Positions 1 through 5,756 of a stretch of DNA of 30,020 nucleotides are shown piece by piece (within the stretch, counting starts at the first letter, position 1; each line of letters begins with the position of its first letter). Source of the DNA: a virus; IMG/VR virus record IMGVR_UViG_3300037042_002298, positions 1 through 30,020 of that record; one strand, written 5' to 3'. Below the pieces are notes generated by a model. It did no database searches and was not told the DNA's origin. It worked only from the letters and a program-made list of their open reading frames with translations. The translations under genes were made by a program, and so were the position numbers.

Positions 1-126
1 GCGCGGTTGGACTGGCTGGAACGCCGCACCGTATCCCGCCTACAAGCGGTACTTGACCACGTAGAGCTGCACAAGCTGCCGATCCGCGAGGCCATTGATC
101 TTGCGATTGAGGAGATTGGACAATGA
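1..126 (+). CDS. 3' end of coiled-coil early protein (duplicate of 29894-30019)
   Basis: Position 1 starts a codon of the same frame as the gene at 29597-30019, giving the C-terminal 41 residues of that protein and its TGA at 124-126. It includes the DWLERR segment and the C-terminal helix ending in EEIGQ. It is partial only because the circular molecule was linearised here; it is not a second gene. The stop overlaps the ATG of the next gene (ATGA at 123-126), which shows that the early operon runs across the join. Confidence 0.9.
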   Translation, partial: ARLDWLERRTVSRLQAVLDHVELHKLPIREAIDLAIEEIGQ

Positions 127-127
127 G
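1..127. repeat. Terminal direct repeat, left copy (assembly overlap of a circular genome)
   Basis: These 127 bases are identical to 29894-30020 at the other end. The reading frame of the gene ending at 30019 runs through both copies in the same phase. An exact overlap of 127 bases is what short-read de Bruijn assemblers leave when a circular or terminally redundant molecule is assembled with k=127. It is more likely a sign of circularity than a biological terminal repeat. The unit genome is then 29,893 bp. Confidence 0.93.
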
Positions 128-335
128 CGACACACCGAGAACCGACGGTGCCGTGTTCGTTGTCTTTTCAAGCCCGTCGAACGACGTTGAAGCGGTGGAT
201 GCCGATTTTGCACGAGAACTGGAACGCGAGAATGCCGCGCTGCGGGAGGCGCTTCACGACATCATGACCGAGAGCGACGAGCAACACATCTGGCGGATGG
301 CGCGGGCCGCGCTGGAAAAGGAACTGAAGCCGTGA
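123..335 (+). CDS. Small hypothetical protein with short coiled coil
   Basis: This is a 70-residue protein of unknown function. The ATG overlaps the upstream TGA, and a GAGGAG sequence lies 8 bases before the start. The C-terminal half is helical and acidic, with an ERENAALREAL heptad-like stretch typical of a short coiled coil. The N-terminal 25 residues are less ordered in appearance. It sits in a tight train of small early proteins, and its stop overlaps the GTG of the next gene. The ENAALR segment is shared with the upstream protein at 29597-30019 almost base for base, so the two may be related by duplication. No catalytic motif is visible. Confidence 0.7.
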   Translation: MSDTPRTDGAVFVVFSSPSNDVEAVDADFARELERENAALREALHDIMTESDEQHIWRMARAALEKELKP

Positions 336-535
336 AGGCCACCCTTGAATTCCAGCTCCCAGACGAGCGCGAAGAGCACATTCGCGCCGTTCACGCCGCC
401 GATGCATGGGCGACGATCGACGATATCGACCGGGAGCTGCACCGCATTCTGAAATACGGCAGTGAAATCACCCGGGACCAACTTGCGGAAACGATCCGCA
501 CTCAAATCAACGAACTATGCCAACGCATCACATAA
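332..535 (+). CDS. Small hypothetical phage protein
   Basis: This 67-residue protein starts at GTG 332, which overlaps the TGA of the gene before, with AAGGAA about 9 bases upstream. It is acidic and helical. The arrangement KATLEFQLPDEREEH, then a helix with DDIDRELHR, then a C-terminal helix resembles small phage proteins often found near replication genes. I know of no assigned biochemical role for that group. Translational coupling on both sides (4-base overlap upstream, 19-base overlap downstream) supports that it is expressed as part of the early operon. Confidence 0.72.
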   Translation: MKATLEFQLPDEREEHIRAVHAADAWATIDDIDRELHRILKYGSEITRDQLAETIRTQINELCQRIT

Positions 536-705
536 TCATCGACGATCTGCAGGCCGAGCTGGACCGGCTTAAGCAGGAAAATCTGGATCTGCGAATCGCA
601 AATGATCGGCTCACCAGGGCGAATGCTCAAATGGTCCGCCTGGCTGCGGTCGCCGATCGGCACATCGCGGAACTGAAAGCGCAACTGGGAGAGCTCGGCC
701 GATGA
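517..705 (+). CDS. Small coiled-coil protein
   Basis: The product is 62 residues, almost entirely a predicted coiled coil: leucines and isoleucines recur every 3-4 positions from about residue 7 to 60 (LQAELDRLKQENLDLR and onward). Function is unknown; a role as an oligomerising or adaptor protein is only a guess. The start at ATG 517 lies 19 bases inside the preceding gene and has no Shine-Dalgarno sequence, so translation probably depends on coupling. Its stop overlaps the ATG of the next gene by the usual ATGA. Confidence 0.65.
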   Translation: MPTHHIIIDDLQAELDRLKQENLDLRIANDRLTRANAQMVRLAAVADRHIAELKAQLGELGR

Positions 706-875
706 GCCTAATGGGCGCTATTATCTTGGGCGGCTGCGTCGGTCTGCTCGCGATGCTATGGGGAATTTATCTCGGCATCGAGATCGGCCGCGATCGCGAA
801 TGGTTCAACTCCACATTCACACGACATGACACAAACTCACAAACAACATCTCCGCGCAAGCGACGCCGCAATTAA
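702..875 (+). CDS. Small single-pass membrane protein
   Basis: This is a 57-residue reading frame from ATG 702 (ATGA overlap with the upstream stop, purine-rich GGGAGAG about 9 bases before it) to TAA 873-875. Residues 4-28 form a strongly hydrophobic segment with glycines (AIILGGCVGLLAMLWGIYLG), which should be one transmembrane helix. It is followed by a polar tail ending in PRKRRRN. The basic C-terminus should stay in the cytoplasm. The role is unknown; early membrane-anchored small proteins can act in superinfection exclusion or host takeover, but nothing here proves that. Its last 50 bases overlap the next gene in another frame. Confidence 0.6.
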   Translation: MSLMGAIILGGCVGLLAMLWGIYLGIEIGRDREWFNSTFTRHDTNSQTTSPRKRRRN

Positions 876-1041
876 CGCGATGGTGCTGGACGGCACCGAC
901 CCCAAGCTGGTGGCCTACGCGCAAAACGTCTCGCTGGCTAAGGTTTACAAGAACATCAGCCGAATGCAGATGGCGAAAATGTATGTCTCAATAACCGAGC
1001 GGCACAAGCTGCTCGCATCACGGAAAGGGATTAACTTGTGA
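826..1041 (+). CDS. Small hypothetical protein, possible HTH
   Basis: The frame gives 71 residues from ATG 826. A second in-frame ATG at 880 would remove the overlap with the preceding gene and leave 53 residues. No clear ribosome-binding site precedes either start. The middle (KLVAYAQNVSLAKVYKNISRM) can be read as helix-turn-helix: a short helix, a turn around NVS, then a basic second helix. That makes a small DNA-binding protein possible but unproven. Its TGA overlaps the GTG of the next gene, which also looks like an HTH protein. Confidence 0.55.
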   Translation: MTQTHKQHLRASDAAINAMVLDGTDPKLVAYAQNVSLAKVYKNISRMQMAKMYVSITERHKLLASRKGINL

Positions 1042-1292
1042 ACGTCAGCGAAACCATGCGCAGGATCGAATTCCTGCTAGAGAAGCACGCGCCGCGAGAT
1101 GCTCTGGCATTTGACATCGGCGACGCCATCAGATCCATGCCGAGAGACGGCAGGCGCCGGCCGATCACCGACGCACAAAAGGCCGAGGCCCGCCGGCTGC
1201 GGGTCGCGGGCTATTCGTACAAGCGCATTGCCCGCGCAATTAACGCGTCCGATACCGTCGTCTACCGTGTCATCACCGGAGCCCACCACTGA
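1038..1292 (+). CDS. Helix-turn-helix protein
   Basis: This is an 84-residue protein starting at GTG 1038, which overlaps the upstream TGA, with AAAGGGA 8 bases before it. The C-terminal half (about residues 41-82, ITDAQKAEARRLRVAGYS, then YKRIARAINASDTVVYRVI) has the spacing of a resolvase/transposase-type HTH: an alanine-rich first helix, a G-Y-S turn, and a recognition helix beginning at ASDTVV. It probably binds DNA as a small regulator or architectural protein; the target is unknown. The rusA gene starts inside its last 26 bases. Confidence 0.7.
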   Translation: MNVSETMRRIEFLLEKHAPRDALAFDIGDAIRSMPRDGRRRPITDAQKAEARRLRVAGYSYKRIARAINASDTVVYRVITGAHH

Positions 1293-1740
1293 CCTGCGGT
1301 TTTGGATCCCGGGAGATCCCAAGGGCCAGCCAAGGCCGCGGGCATTCGCTCGGCGCATGGGCGCCCGATTCGTGGCGCGCATGTATGACAGCGATGCGGC
1401 CGACACCTGGAAGGCTGCCGTAGATGCGCAGCTAGCAGAGATTGCGAGAACGCATTCGCTGGAGCCGTTCGCCGGGCGCTGCTCGGTGATCCTGCAGTTC
1501 TACTTTCAGCGGCCGAAATCTCACTTGCGCACAAGTGGCATGCTAAAGGAACACGCGCCGACTGCGCACACCAGCAAGCCGGATCTGGATAACCTCGCCA
1601 AGCTCGTGCTCGACCGCATCACGCGCAACGGCCGATTCTGGGGCGACGACGCCCAGGTGGACATGCTCGCGATCGGCAAGGAGTGGGCGCCGCCTCCGCA
1701 AGGTGGTGGGGTGATGGTGATGATTGGGCAGGGAATTTGA
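1267..1740 (+). CDS. rusA: RusA-family Holliday junction resolvase
   Basis: RusA enzymes are dimeric, metal-dependent endonucleases that cut four-way junctions to resolve recombination or replication intermediates. The protein has the family signature KPDLDN (residues 104-109), a further Asp at 116 (LVLDR) and an Asp pair at 127-128 (GDDAQV). These match the three acidic residues known to be essential in E. coli RusA. The N-terminal strand RFWIPGDPKGQPRPR is also typical. I chose GTG 1267, which gives 157 residues, a normal RusA length and a 26-base overlap with the HTH gene. The frame stays open further upstream, but that part is an arginine/proline-rich shadow of the HTH gene. It closes the early recombination block (RecE, RecT, RusA). 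Confidence 0.88.
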   Translation: MSSPEPTTDLRFWIPGDPKGQPRPRAFARRMGARFVARMYDSDAADTWKAAVDAQLAEIARTHSLEPFAGRCSVILQFYFQRPKSHLRTSGMLKEHAPTAHTSKPDLDNLAKLVLDRITRNGRFWGDDAQVDMLAIGKEWAPPPQGGGVMVMIGQGI

Positions 1741-1765
1741 CATAAAACGAAGAAAAGTTTTCTCC

Positions 1766-1794
1766 TTAATCGGCGAAGTAAGACTCGCTGTAAT
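1766..1794 (+). promoter_or_regulatory. Possible sigma70-like promoter for the replication operon
   Basis: TGTAAT at 1789-1794 matches the -10 consensus in five of six positions. TTAATC at 1766-1771 is a weak -35 at 17-base spacing. It is the only plausible promoter I see in the 148-base gap between rusA and the initiator gene, and it would place the transcript start just before the structured leader. Phage- or host-specific sigma factors could use different boxes, so this is tentative. Confidence 0.3.
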
Positions 1795-1811
1795 GAAACC
1801 AACAAAAATTT

Positions 1812-1888
1812 CCCCGGCCGTTTGCGTCTGCTGAAACTGCGTAGCGGAATCAGCAAGTCTTACCGCAGGCGGGCCGGGGTCTTTGTTT
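1812..1888 (+). promoter_or_regulatory. Structured leader RNA over the start of the replication initiator gene
   Basis: CCCCGGCC (1812-1819) pairs perfectly with GGCCGGGG (1872-1879). After a 5-base bulge, CGTCTGC (1825-1831) pairs with GCAGGCG (1865-1871) with one G-U pair, stacking directly on the first helix. The enclosed 33 bases hold alternative short helices (TGCTGA 1829-1834 with TCAGCA 1850-1855, and CTGCG 1837-1841 with CGCAG 1864-1868) that would form a pseudoknot. The 3' arm ends 9 bases before ATG 1889 and contains the only G-rich ribosome-binding candidate, so the fold would hide it. A TCTTTGTTT tail follows, so termination is an alternative. The pairing is visible in the sequence; the regulatory role is inferred. 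Confidence 0.55.
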
Positions 1889-2626
1889 ATGACTTATTTT
1901 AACCTTGAGCTCTCAACACTTCGCGCCGCGGAGTTTTTAGGAAGCGAACCCATCGCAAGGGCAACCTGGCTTTGCGTTGTCGCTTATTGCATTGACCAGG
2001 AAAACAATGGCCGAATCGCCAATTGTGCTGCATGGAAAGATCGGCAATGGCAGCAAACATGCGGAGTCACCCTGGACGAAGTAAAGGCGTCTGTTCCGCT
2101 GCTAACATGGGAAGGGCAAGACCTAATCGTGTGGCGTTATCCGCTCGCGCATCAGACTAAGTGGGAACGAAATAGAGAAGCAGCTAGCGCAGGAGGACGA
2201 AGCAAGAGCCAAGCAAAAACCCAAGCAGCTCGCACCAACGGGGCCAAGCACAACCCAAGCAGAACCCAAGCATCAACCCAAGCAGAACCCAAGCATCAAC
2301 CCAACATAAAGGAAGATAAGATAAGAGAAGATAAGAGAAAGGAAGAGAGGGCTGCGCCCTCGACCCCGCGCACGCCAACTTTGCAGCAATGGCTCGAACA
2401 CGCGCAGCAAACGCATGCAGATTGGCCGCAGGGCGACGCAACAAGCGCATGGGAGCATTACGAGTCGCTAGGCTGGATGAAACGCAAAACGCCAATTCAA
2501 CGCTGGCGCTCGTGCCTTGAAACATGCTATCGCAACTGGGCCGGCAGGAACGCGCCGAAAACGGAATCAGTCGAGGCATTCGTTGAGCGGATGAATCAAC
2601 CGATCTTCCCTGGGTACCGCACATGA
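1889..2626 (+). CDS. Replication initiation protein, lambda-O-like layout
   Basis: This is a 245-residue protein. The N-terminal ~95 residues look like the winged-helix domain common in phage initiators (MTYFNLELSTLRAAEFL at the start, then a W-rich stretch ending LIVWRYPLAHQTKWERNRE). A low-complexity Q/K/T/N linker (about residues 100-155) follows, then a helical, tryptophan-rich C-terminal part (QWLEHAQQTHADWPQ, AWEHYESLGWM, QRWRSCLETCYRNW) that could contact the helicase. In lambda O the linker DNA is the origin, and here too the linker DNA carries tandem repeats. I prefer ATG 1889 over TTG 1883. The stop overlaps the primase-helicase ATG by 4 bases, an initiator-helicase pair. I cannot assign a named family with certainty. 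Confidence 0.72.
   Translation: MTYFNLELSTLRAAEFLGSEPIARATWLCVVAYCIDQENNGRIANCAAWKDRQWQQTCGVTLDEVKASVPLLTWEGQDLIVWRYPLAHQTKWERNREAASAGGRSKSQAKTQAARTNGAKHNPSRTQASTQAEPKHQPNIKEDKIREDKRKEERAAPSTPRTPTLQQWLEHAQQTHADWPQGDATSAWEHYESLGWMKRKTPIQRWRSCLETCYRNWAGRNAPKTESVEAFVERMNQPIFPGYRT
2219..2306 (+). repeat. Iteron-like tandem repeats, candidate replication origin
   Basis: ACCCAAGCA occurs at 2219, 2253, 2264, 2276 and 2287. Partial copies lie at 2244 (CCAAGCA) and 2299 (ACCCAACA). The spacing alternates 11 and 12 bases, so a 23-base unit is repeated and the sites fall roughly one helical turn apart on the same face of the DNA. The repeats lie in the linker-coding part of the initiator gene, as the four iterons of lambda lie inside gene O. 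A purine/AT-rich tract follows immediately. Codon usage for a Q/K/P-rich linker could also create such repeats, but the regular phasing argues for protein binding sites. Confidence 0.68.
2307..2350 (+). other. Purine/AT-rich tract, candidate DNA unwinding element
   Basis: Right after the last iteron the top strand has only purines and T. It includes a 10-base tandem copy GATAAGAGAA (2320-2329 and 2330-2339), and it is clearly richer in A than the flanks. In lambda and many plasmids an easily melted AT-rich or purine-strand region sits next to the iterons and opens when the initiator binds. The tract encodes the highly charged KEDKIREDKRKEER segment of the initiator. Confidence 0.55.
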
Positions 2627-4449
2627 ACGCCGCCGAAATAAAAGCGCGACTTGCGGCGCGCACTGAAGACGTTTGCAAGTTACTGCTGCCGGCTGGAAAG
2701 GCGAAAGGCGGCGAATGGGTATGCGGCGATGTTGATAACAACCAGGGCCAGTCACTCAAGGTCCGCTTGAACGGATCCAAAGCGGGACTCTGGGCCGATT
2801 TCGCAGCAAGCAAGCAAGGCGACATCATCGGACTCTGGATGGAGTGCCGGCATCAGGACTTTGTTGCCGCTCTGCGCGACATCAAGGCATGGCTCGGCAT
2901 CGAAGACCGATTCGAGGCTAAATTTGCCAAGCCAAACGCGATCACAAAGAAGTTCGACAAGCCCGCGCTTGATCGCGTCAAGCCTATCGAAAGCGGAGGG
3001 GCGGTTTTCGACTATTTGACTAAGGAGCGATTCATTTCCGCAGAGATTTTGCGCGCTTTCGAGGTAATGCAGTTGGACAACTCAAGCAGCGGACCGGCTT
3101 GCGTCTTCCCAGCGCACGAGAGCAACGGCAAAAGCATCGACCTGCTCAAGTTCCTTGCCATAAAGCGAGACGACGATGGAAAGAAAAACTCGTGGGCGTC
3201 ACCTAACTCGAAGAGCCATTTGATCGGCTGGAAAACAGTAACGAAGAACGATCGCGAGATCTGCATCACTGAAGGCGAGATCGATGCTTTTACGGTGGCA
3301 TTTTGGGGAACTAGGGCGCTTTCAATTCCGTTTGGAGTTAAAAACTTCGACTGGATCGAAAATGATTACGAGGCTCTTGAGCGCTTCGAGCGGATTTTAA
3401 TTTGTACCGACATGGATGCAGAGGGTTCGGCCTGCGCCGAGCAGATCGCCGCACGACTCGGCAGGACTCGGTGCTTTCGCGTTTCACTCCCGGTCAAGGA
3501 CGCGAACGAGGCACTCGTGCATTACGATTGGACCGTGGAGCAATGGAAACAAGCTGTTGCAGAAGCGCGCACACTTGATCCGGAAAGCCTTCGATCGATC
3601 GTTGATTTTCAAGCCGACGCATGGGAAGCGCTTCACCCTACAAACGAGCGCGCAATCGGAACCGAGCCACCGATTCCGATGCCTTGGCGCTGCCGGCACG
3701 GCGAGGTCACGCTATGGTCCGGCATCAACGGTCACGGCAAAAGTCAGTTACTCATGCAATTCGCGGTGCACGATGCCGCCCAGGGTCAAAACATTTGCGT
3801 GGCTTCGCTAGAGATGCCGGGATCGAAAATCGCAGCGCAACTTGTGCGCATGGCTCTGGGCACTATGCCTGGAAAGACGGAAGAGGCGAAGGCCCATTGC
3901 GCGATTTCCTGGCTAGCGAATCATTTTTGGATTGTTGATCGCGTCGGCGTGATGCCGTGGAAGGAACTGTTGGCCGTCATGGAATACGCGGCGAAACGCT
4001 ATGGCTGCACGCGATTCGTGATTGATTCGCTTGTGCGATGCGCGATTGGCGAAGACGATTACGACCAACAAAAAGAATTCGTGGGCGAGCTCACGACATT
4101 CGCGGGCAAATTTGGCCACGTTCACATCGTCGCGCACCCGCGGAAGGGCACCGATGAAACGCAGGTTCCTGGCAAGCTCGACGTGCGCGGATCCGGGACG
4201 CTCGCGGATCTGGTGCACAATGGGTTTACCGTTTGGCGAAACAAAGACAAAGAGCAGAAATTGCAGATGCTGCAGCCGCATGACCTGGCTGCGCGGGTCG
4301 CGCTTGAGAAGGCAAAGGACGGGCAGCTGACCGTGTGGAAGCAGCGCGAAGGAGGCGAAGAGCCGATCCGTCCGCTTTGGTTACATCGATCATCGCAGCA
4401 GTTTATGGCCGCACCGGACCACAAGCCTAGGGTTTACCTGCAAAAGTGA
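2623..4449 (+). CDS. Primase-helicase (TOPRIM plus DnaB/T7 gp4-type helicase)
   Basis: This 608-residue protein combines priming and unwinding at the fork. The N-terminal ~90 residues resemble the template-recognition domain of phage primases, but the paired zinc cysteines are missing (only C18, C34, C75). The TOPRIM domain shows E217 in CITEGEIDA and the DxD pair D263/D265 in ICTDMDAEG. The RecA-like helicase domain has Walker A GINGHGKS (367-374), a Walker B-like FVIDSL (D468), a VAHPRKG motif (503-509) and GSGTLADL (523-530). The order matches T7 gp4-like and Twinkle-like proteins. ATG 2623 overlaps the initiator stop. No polymerase gene is present, so the host replicase is presumably recruited. 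It is followed by a 172-base non-coding gap. Confidence 0.9.
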   Translation: MNAAEIKARLAARTEDVCKLLLPAGKAKGGEWVCGDVDNNQGQSLKVRLNGSKAGLWADFAASKQGDIIGLWMECRHQDFVAALRDIKAWLGIEDRFEAKFAKPNAITKKFDKPALDRVKPIESGGAVFDYLTKERFISAEILRAFEVMQLDNSSSGPACVFPAHESNGKSIDLLKFLAIKRDDDGKKNSWASPNSKSHLIGWKTVTKNDREICITEGEIDAFTVAFWGTRALSIPFGVKNFDWIENDYEALERFERILICTDMDAEGSACAEQIAARLGRTRCFRVSLPVKDANEALVHYDWTVEQWKQAVAEARTLDPESLRSIVDFQADAWEALHPTNERAIGTEPPIPMPWRCRHGEVTLWSGINGHGKSQLLMQFAVHDAAQGQNICVASLEMPGSKIAAQLVRMALGTMPGKTEEAKAHCAISWLANHFWIVDRVGVMPWKELLAVMEYAAKRYGCTRFVIDSLVRCAIGEDDYDQQKEFVGELTTFAGKFGHVHIVAHPRKGTDETQVPGKLDVRGSGTLADLVHNGFTVWRNKDKEQKLQMLQPHDLAARVALEKAKDGQLTVWKQREGGEEPIRPLWLHRSSQQFMAAPDHKPRVYLQK

Positions 4450-4621
4450 CCGCAAATCTGTTTTAAGGTAATTTGCCACCTTTTGTTATGCTAGGGACGA
4501 TTAGGACAATCTGACAGTCAGATTTTCAAAGGAAAGGCCGTTTCCCGCCAAACCGTGGTCATGGCAACAGGCATTCCCATCCTTGCGCCGATCCGTGGAA
4601 TAATTACACGTTAGGCACACG
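4450..4621 (+). promoter_or_regulatory. Control gap between replication and packaging operons
   Basis: These 172 bases have no convincing reading frame and are AT-richer than the surroundings. They contain AAGGT/ACCTT arms with an 8-base loop (4465-4482) followed by TTTTG, which could be a weak terminator of the replication operon. A -10-like TATGCT lies at 4487-4492 with only a poor -35, and the palindrome described separately is downstream. By position this is the best candidate for the start of middle or late transcription, since everything downstream to the lysis genes is closely packed. No Shine-Dalgarno sequence precedes ATG 4622. Confidence 0.45.
4508..4524. promoter_or_regulatory. 17-bp palindrome, candidate operator
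   Basis: AATCTGAC (4508-4515) and GTCAGATT (4517-4524) are exact reverse complements around a single central A. The arm length and one-base centre suit a dimeric regulator better than an RNA hairpin. As RNA it would form only a 7-bp AT-rich stem with a CAG loop, followed by TTTTC. It lies about 15 bases downstream of a possible -10 box and 97 bases upstream of the next start codon, where a repressor or activator of the late operon could bind. Confidence 0.5.
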
Positions 4622-4876
4622 ATGAGCAAGGCACACACAGGTTACAAAACCGCGAGCGATATTTTGCTGCGCGTGCGAGTGGCGACCCATCAACTTTCAG
4701 CTGCTCGAAAACAGGCGATTGCAGCTTATGACGAAGATCTGCGAGCGCTTAAGAATCTGGATCTGAAGCTCGCGACGGTTGAGACGCTGCAACAGCCGGA
4801 GATGTTCGACATCGATGCGAGTCTAACTCCCGAGATGATCCGTTTGCTTGAGCATCCGCTTGCCAATTACCAGTGA
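4622..4876 (+). CDS. Hypothetical protein, first gene of the packaging/late operon
   Basis: This is an 84-residue protein, helical throughout, with alanine/leucine-rich amphipathic stretches (about residues 12-60: LLRVRVATHQLSAARKQAIAAY and onward) and an acidic C-terminal part (MFDIDASLTPEMIRLLEH). No family is recognised and no catalytic motif is visible. ATG 4622 follows the control gap, without a Shine-Dalgarno sequence. Its TGA overlaps the GTG of the next gene, so the two are probably co-translated. Confidence 0.65.
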   Translation: MSKAHTGYKTASDILLRVRVATHQLSAARKQAIAAYDEDLRALKNLDLKLATVETLQQPEMFDIDASLTPEMIRLLEHPLANYQ

Positions 4877-5256
4877 ACTTTGTGCCGCTGACGCCTAATC
4901 TTGCCACACATCCGTGGCAAGAGATGAAGCGCAGCAAGCGCGCCGAGCTACTCGGCGAAATTGCTGAACGCATCATTGAATGGGCCGAAATTGAAGGAAG
5001 GCCGAAAGTTCATCGCTGGCTATTGCGAGTTGCCGTTATGGCTGGAGATCCCGAGAGCACGGAAGCCGTTTGGCTATATTTGCGTCTTTCCACCGGAGAT
5101 CTAGCCGAGCTAACGACCTCGTTTAGTGAATTGGGGAAAAAAAGGAACCGCACCAAGCAGGCTGAGCAGCAGGAGACTGAACGGGCAATGCTGGTAGTAG
5201 CTAGGCATTTTCCAGAACTGAAAGAAGCGCTTCTTCAGCTGAAAAAAATTAAGTGA
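4873..5256 (+). CDS. Hypothetical protein, possibly sigma/HTH-like late regulator
   Basis: This 127-residue protein starts at GTG 4873 (overlap with the upstream TGA). The region from about residue 66 to 115 (EAVWLYLRLSTGDLAELTTS, then a GKKRNRTKQAEQQE segment and VVARHFPELKEAL) reads as helix, turn and basic helix. It recalls small phage proteins of the sigma-70 region 4 or HTH type, in which TKQAxxQ marks the recognition helix. That assignment is from memory of family patterns and is uncertain. Its place directly before the terminase genes would suit a switch to late expression. The stop overlaps the GTG of terS. Confidence 0.6.
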   Translation: MNFVPLTPNLATHPWQEMKRSKRAELLGEIAERIIEWAEIEGRPKVHRWLLRVAVMAGDPESTEAVWLYLRLSTGDLAELTTSFSELGKKRNRTKQAEQQETERAMLVVARHFPELKEALLQLKKIK

Positions 5257-5756
5257 GCGAGCACAAGACGCACACGGCGCTGGCACGAGCGCTCAATGTT
5301 TCATCGACCGCGATCCGCAACTGGCAGCGCGAATACGATGACGCGCCGAAAACATGGACCGAGGCCGACTGGCGCGACTTCATCGACCGGCACGGGCTCG
5401 GCCAGGCAGGCCCGCGCAAGTCTAGGCGACGCGAGGAGCTCCTGGTTGAGAAGCTGGCGAGCGAAGTGCGGCTCAATCAAATCAAGATTCAGCAGGCCGA
5501 GGCCAAGCTGATCCCGGCCGAGGACGTGGACAACTACCTGCTGTTCCTCGCGGCACGGGTAAAGTCAGCGATGTATCAGGGTTTCACCACCGAGCTGCCG
5601 CCCAAGGTCGCCGGGCTCGAGGTGAGCGACATTCGCCGGCTGGCCCGAGAGCACGCAGATCTGGTCTGCGTCTCCATGCAGCACGCGCTCGAGGACTGGA
5701 AGACCGAGCAGAACGCCAGGCGCAAGGCAGCCGCTCAGGAGGCGCGCAGCGCATGA
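5253..5756 (+). CDS. terS: Terminase small subunit (Nu1-like)
   Basis: The small terminase subunit binds the packaging site and loads the motor. The 167-residue protein opens with a helix-turn-helix (residues ~8-25, ALARALNVSSTAIRNWQRE) in the manner of gpNu1-type DNA-binding domains. A basic linker (GPRKSRRREEL) and a long helical oligomerisation part follow, containing the segment KLIPAEDVDNYL that is common in small terminases. The start is GTG 5253, overlapping the upstream TGA. The ATG of terL overlaps its stop. Its position and the GpA-family partner support the call strongly; sequence similarity to lambda Nu1 itself is modest. Confidence 0.82.
   Translation: MSEHKTHTALARALNVSSTAIRNWQREYDDAPKTWTEADWRDFIDRHGLGQAGPRKSRRREELLVEKLASEVRLNQIKIQQAEAKLIPAEDVDNYLLFLAARVKSAMYQGFTTELPPKVAGLEVSDIRRLAREHADLVCVSMQHALEDWKTEQNARRKAAAQEARSA

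Noticed and set aside
1-127. Biological direct terminal repeat or phage attachment site
   Set aside because: The repeat lies inside a gene, has exactly a common assembly k-mer length, and no integrase exists.
1099-1266. Upstream extension of the rusA reading frame (to 213 residues)
   Set aside because: The extra residues are arginine/proline/serine-rich, lie inside the HTH gene at 1038-1292, and RusA proteins normally start just before the FWIPG-type strand.
2219-2306. CRISPR-like short repeats
   Set aside because: Repeats are 9 bases with 2-3 bases between them, with no spacers and inside a coding sequence. Iterons are the better reading.
4508-4531. Intrinsic terminator after the primase-helicase gene
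   Set aside because: The stem would be 7 bp, AT-rich, with a 3-base loop and only TTTTC after it. A dimer operator fits the one-base-centred palindrome better.
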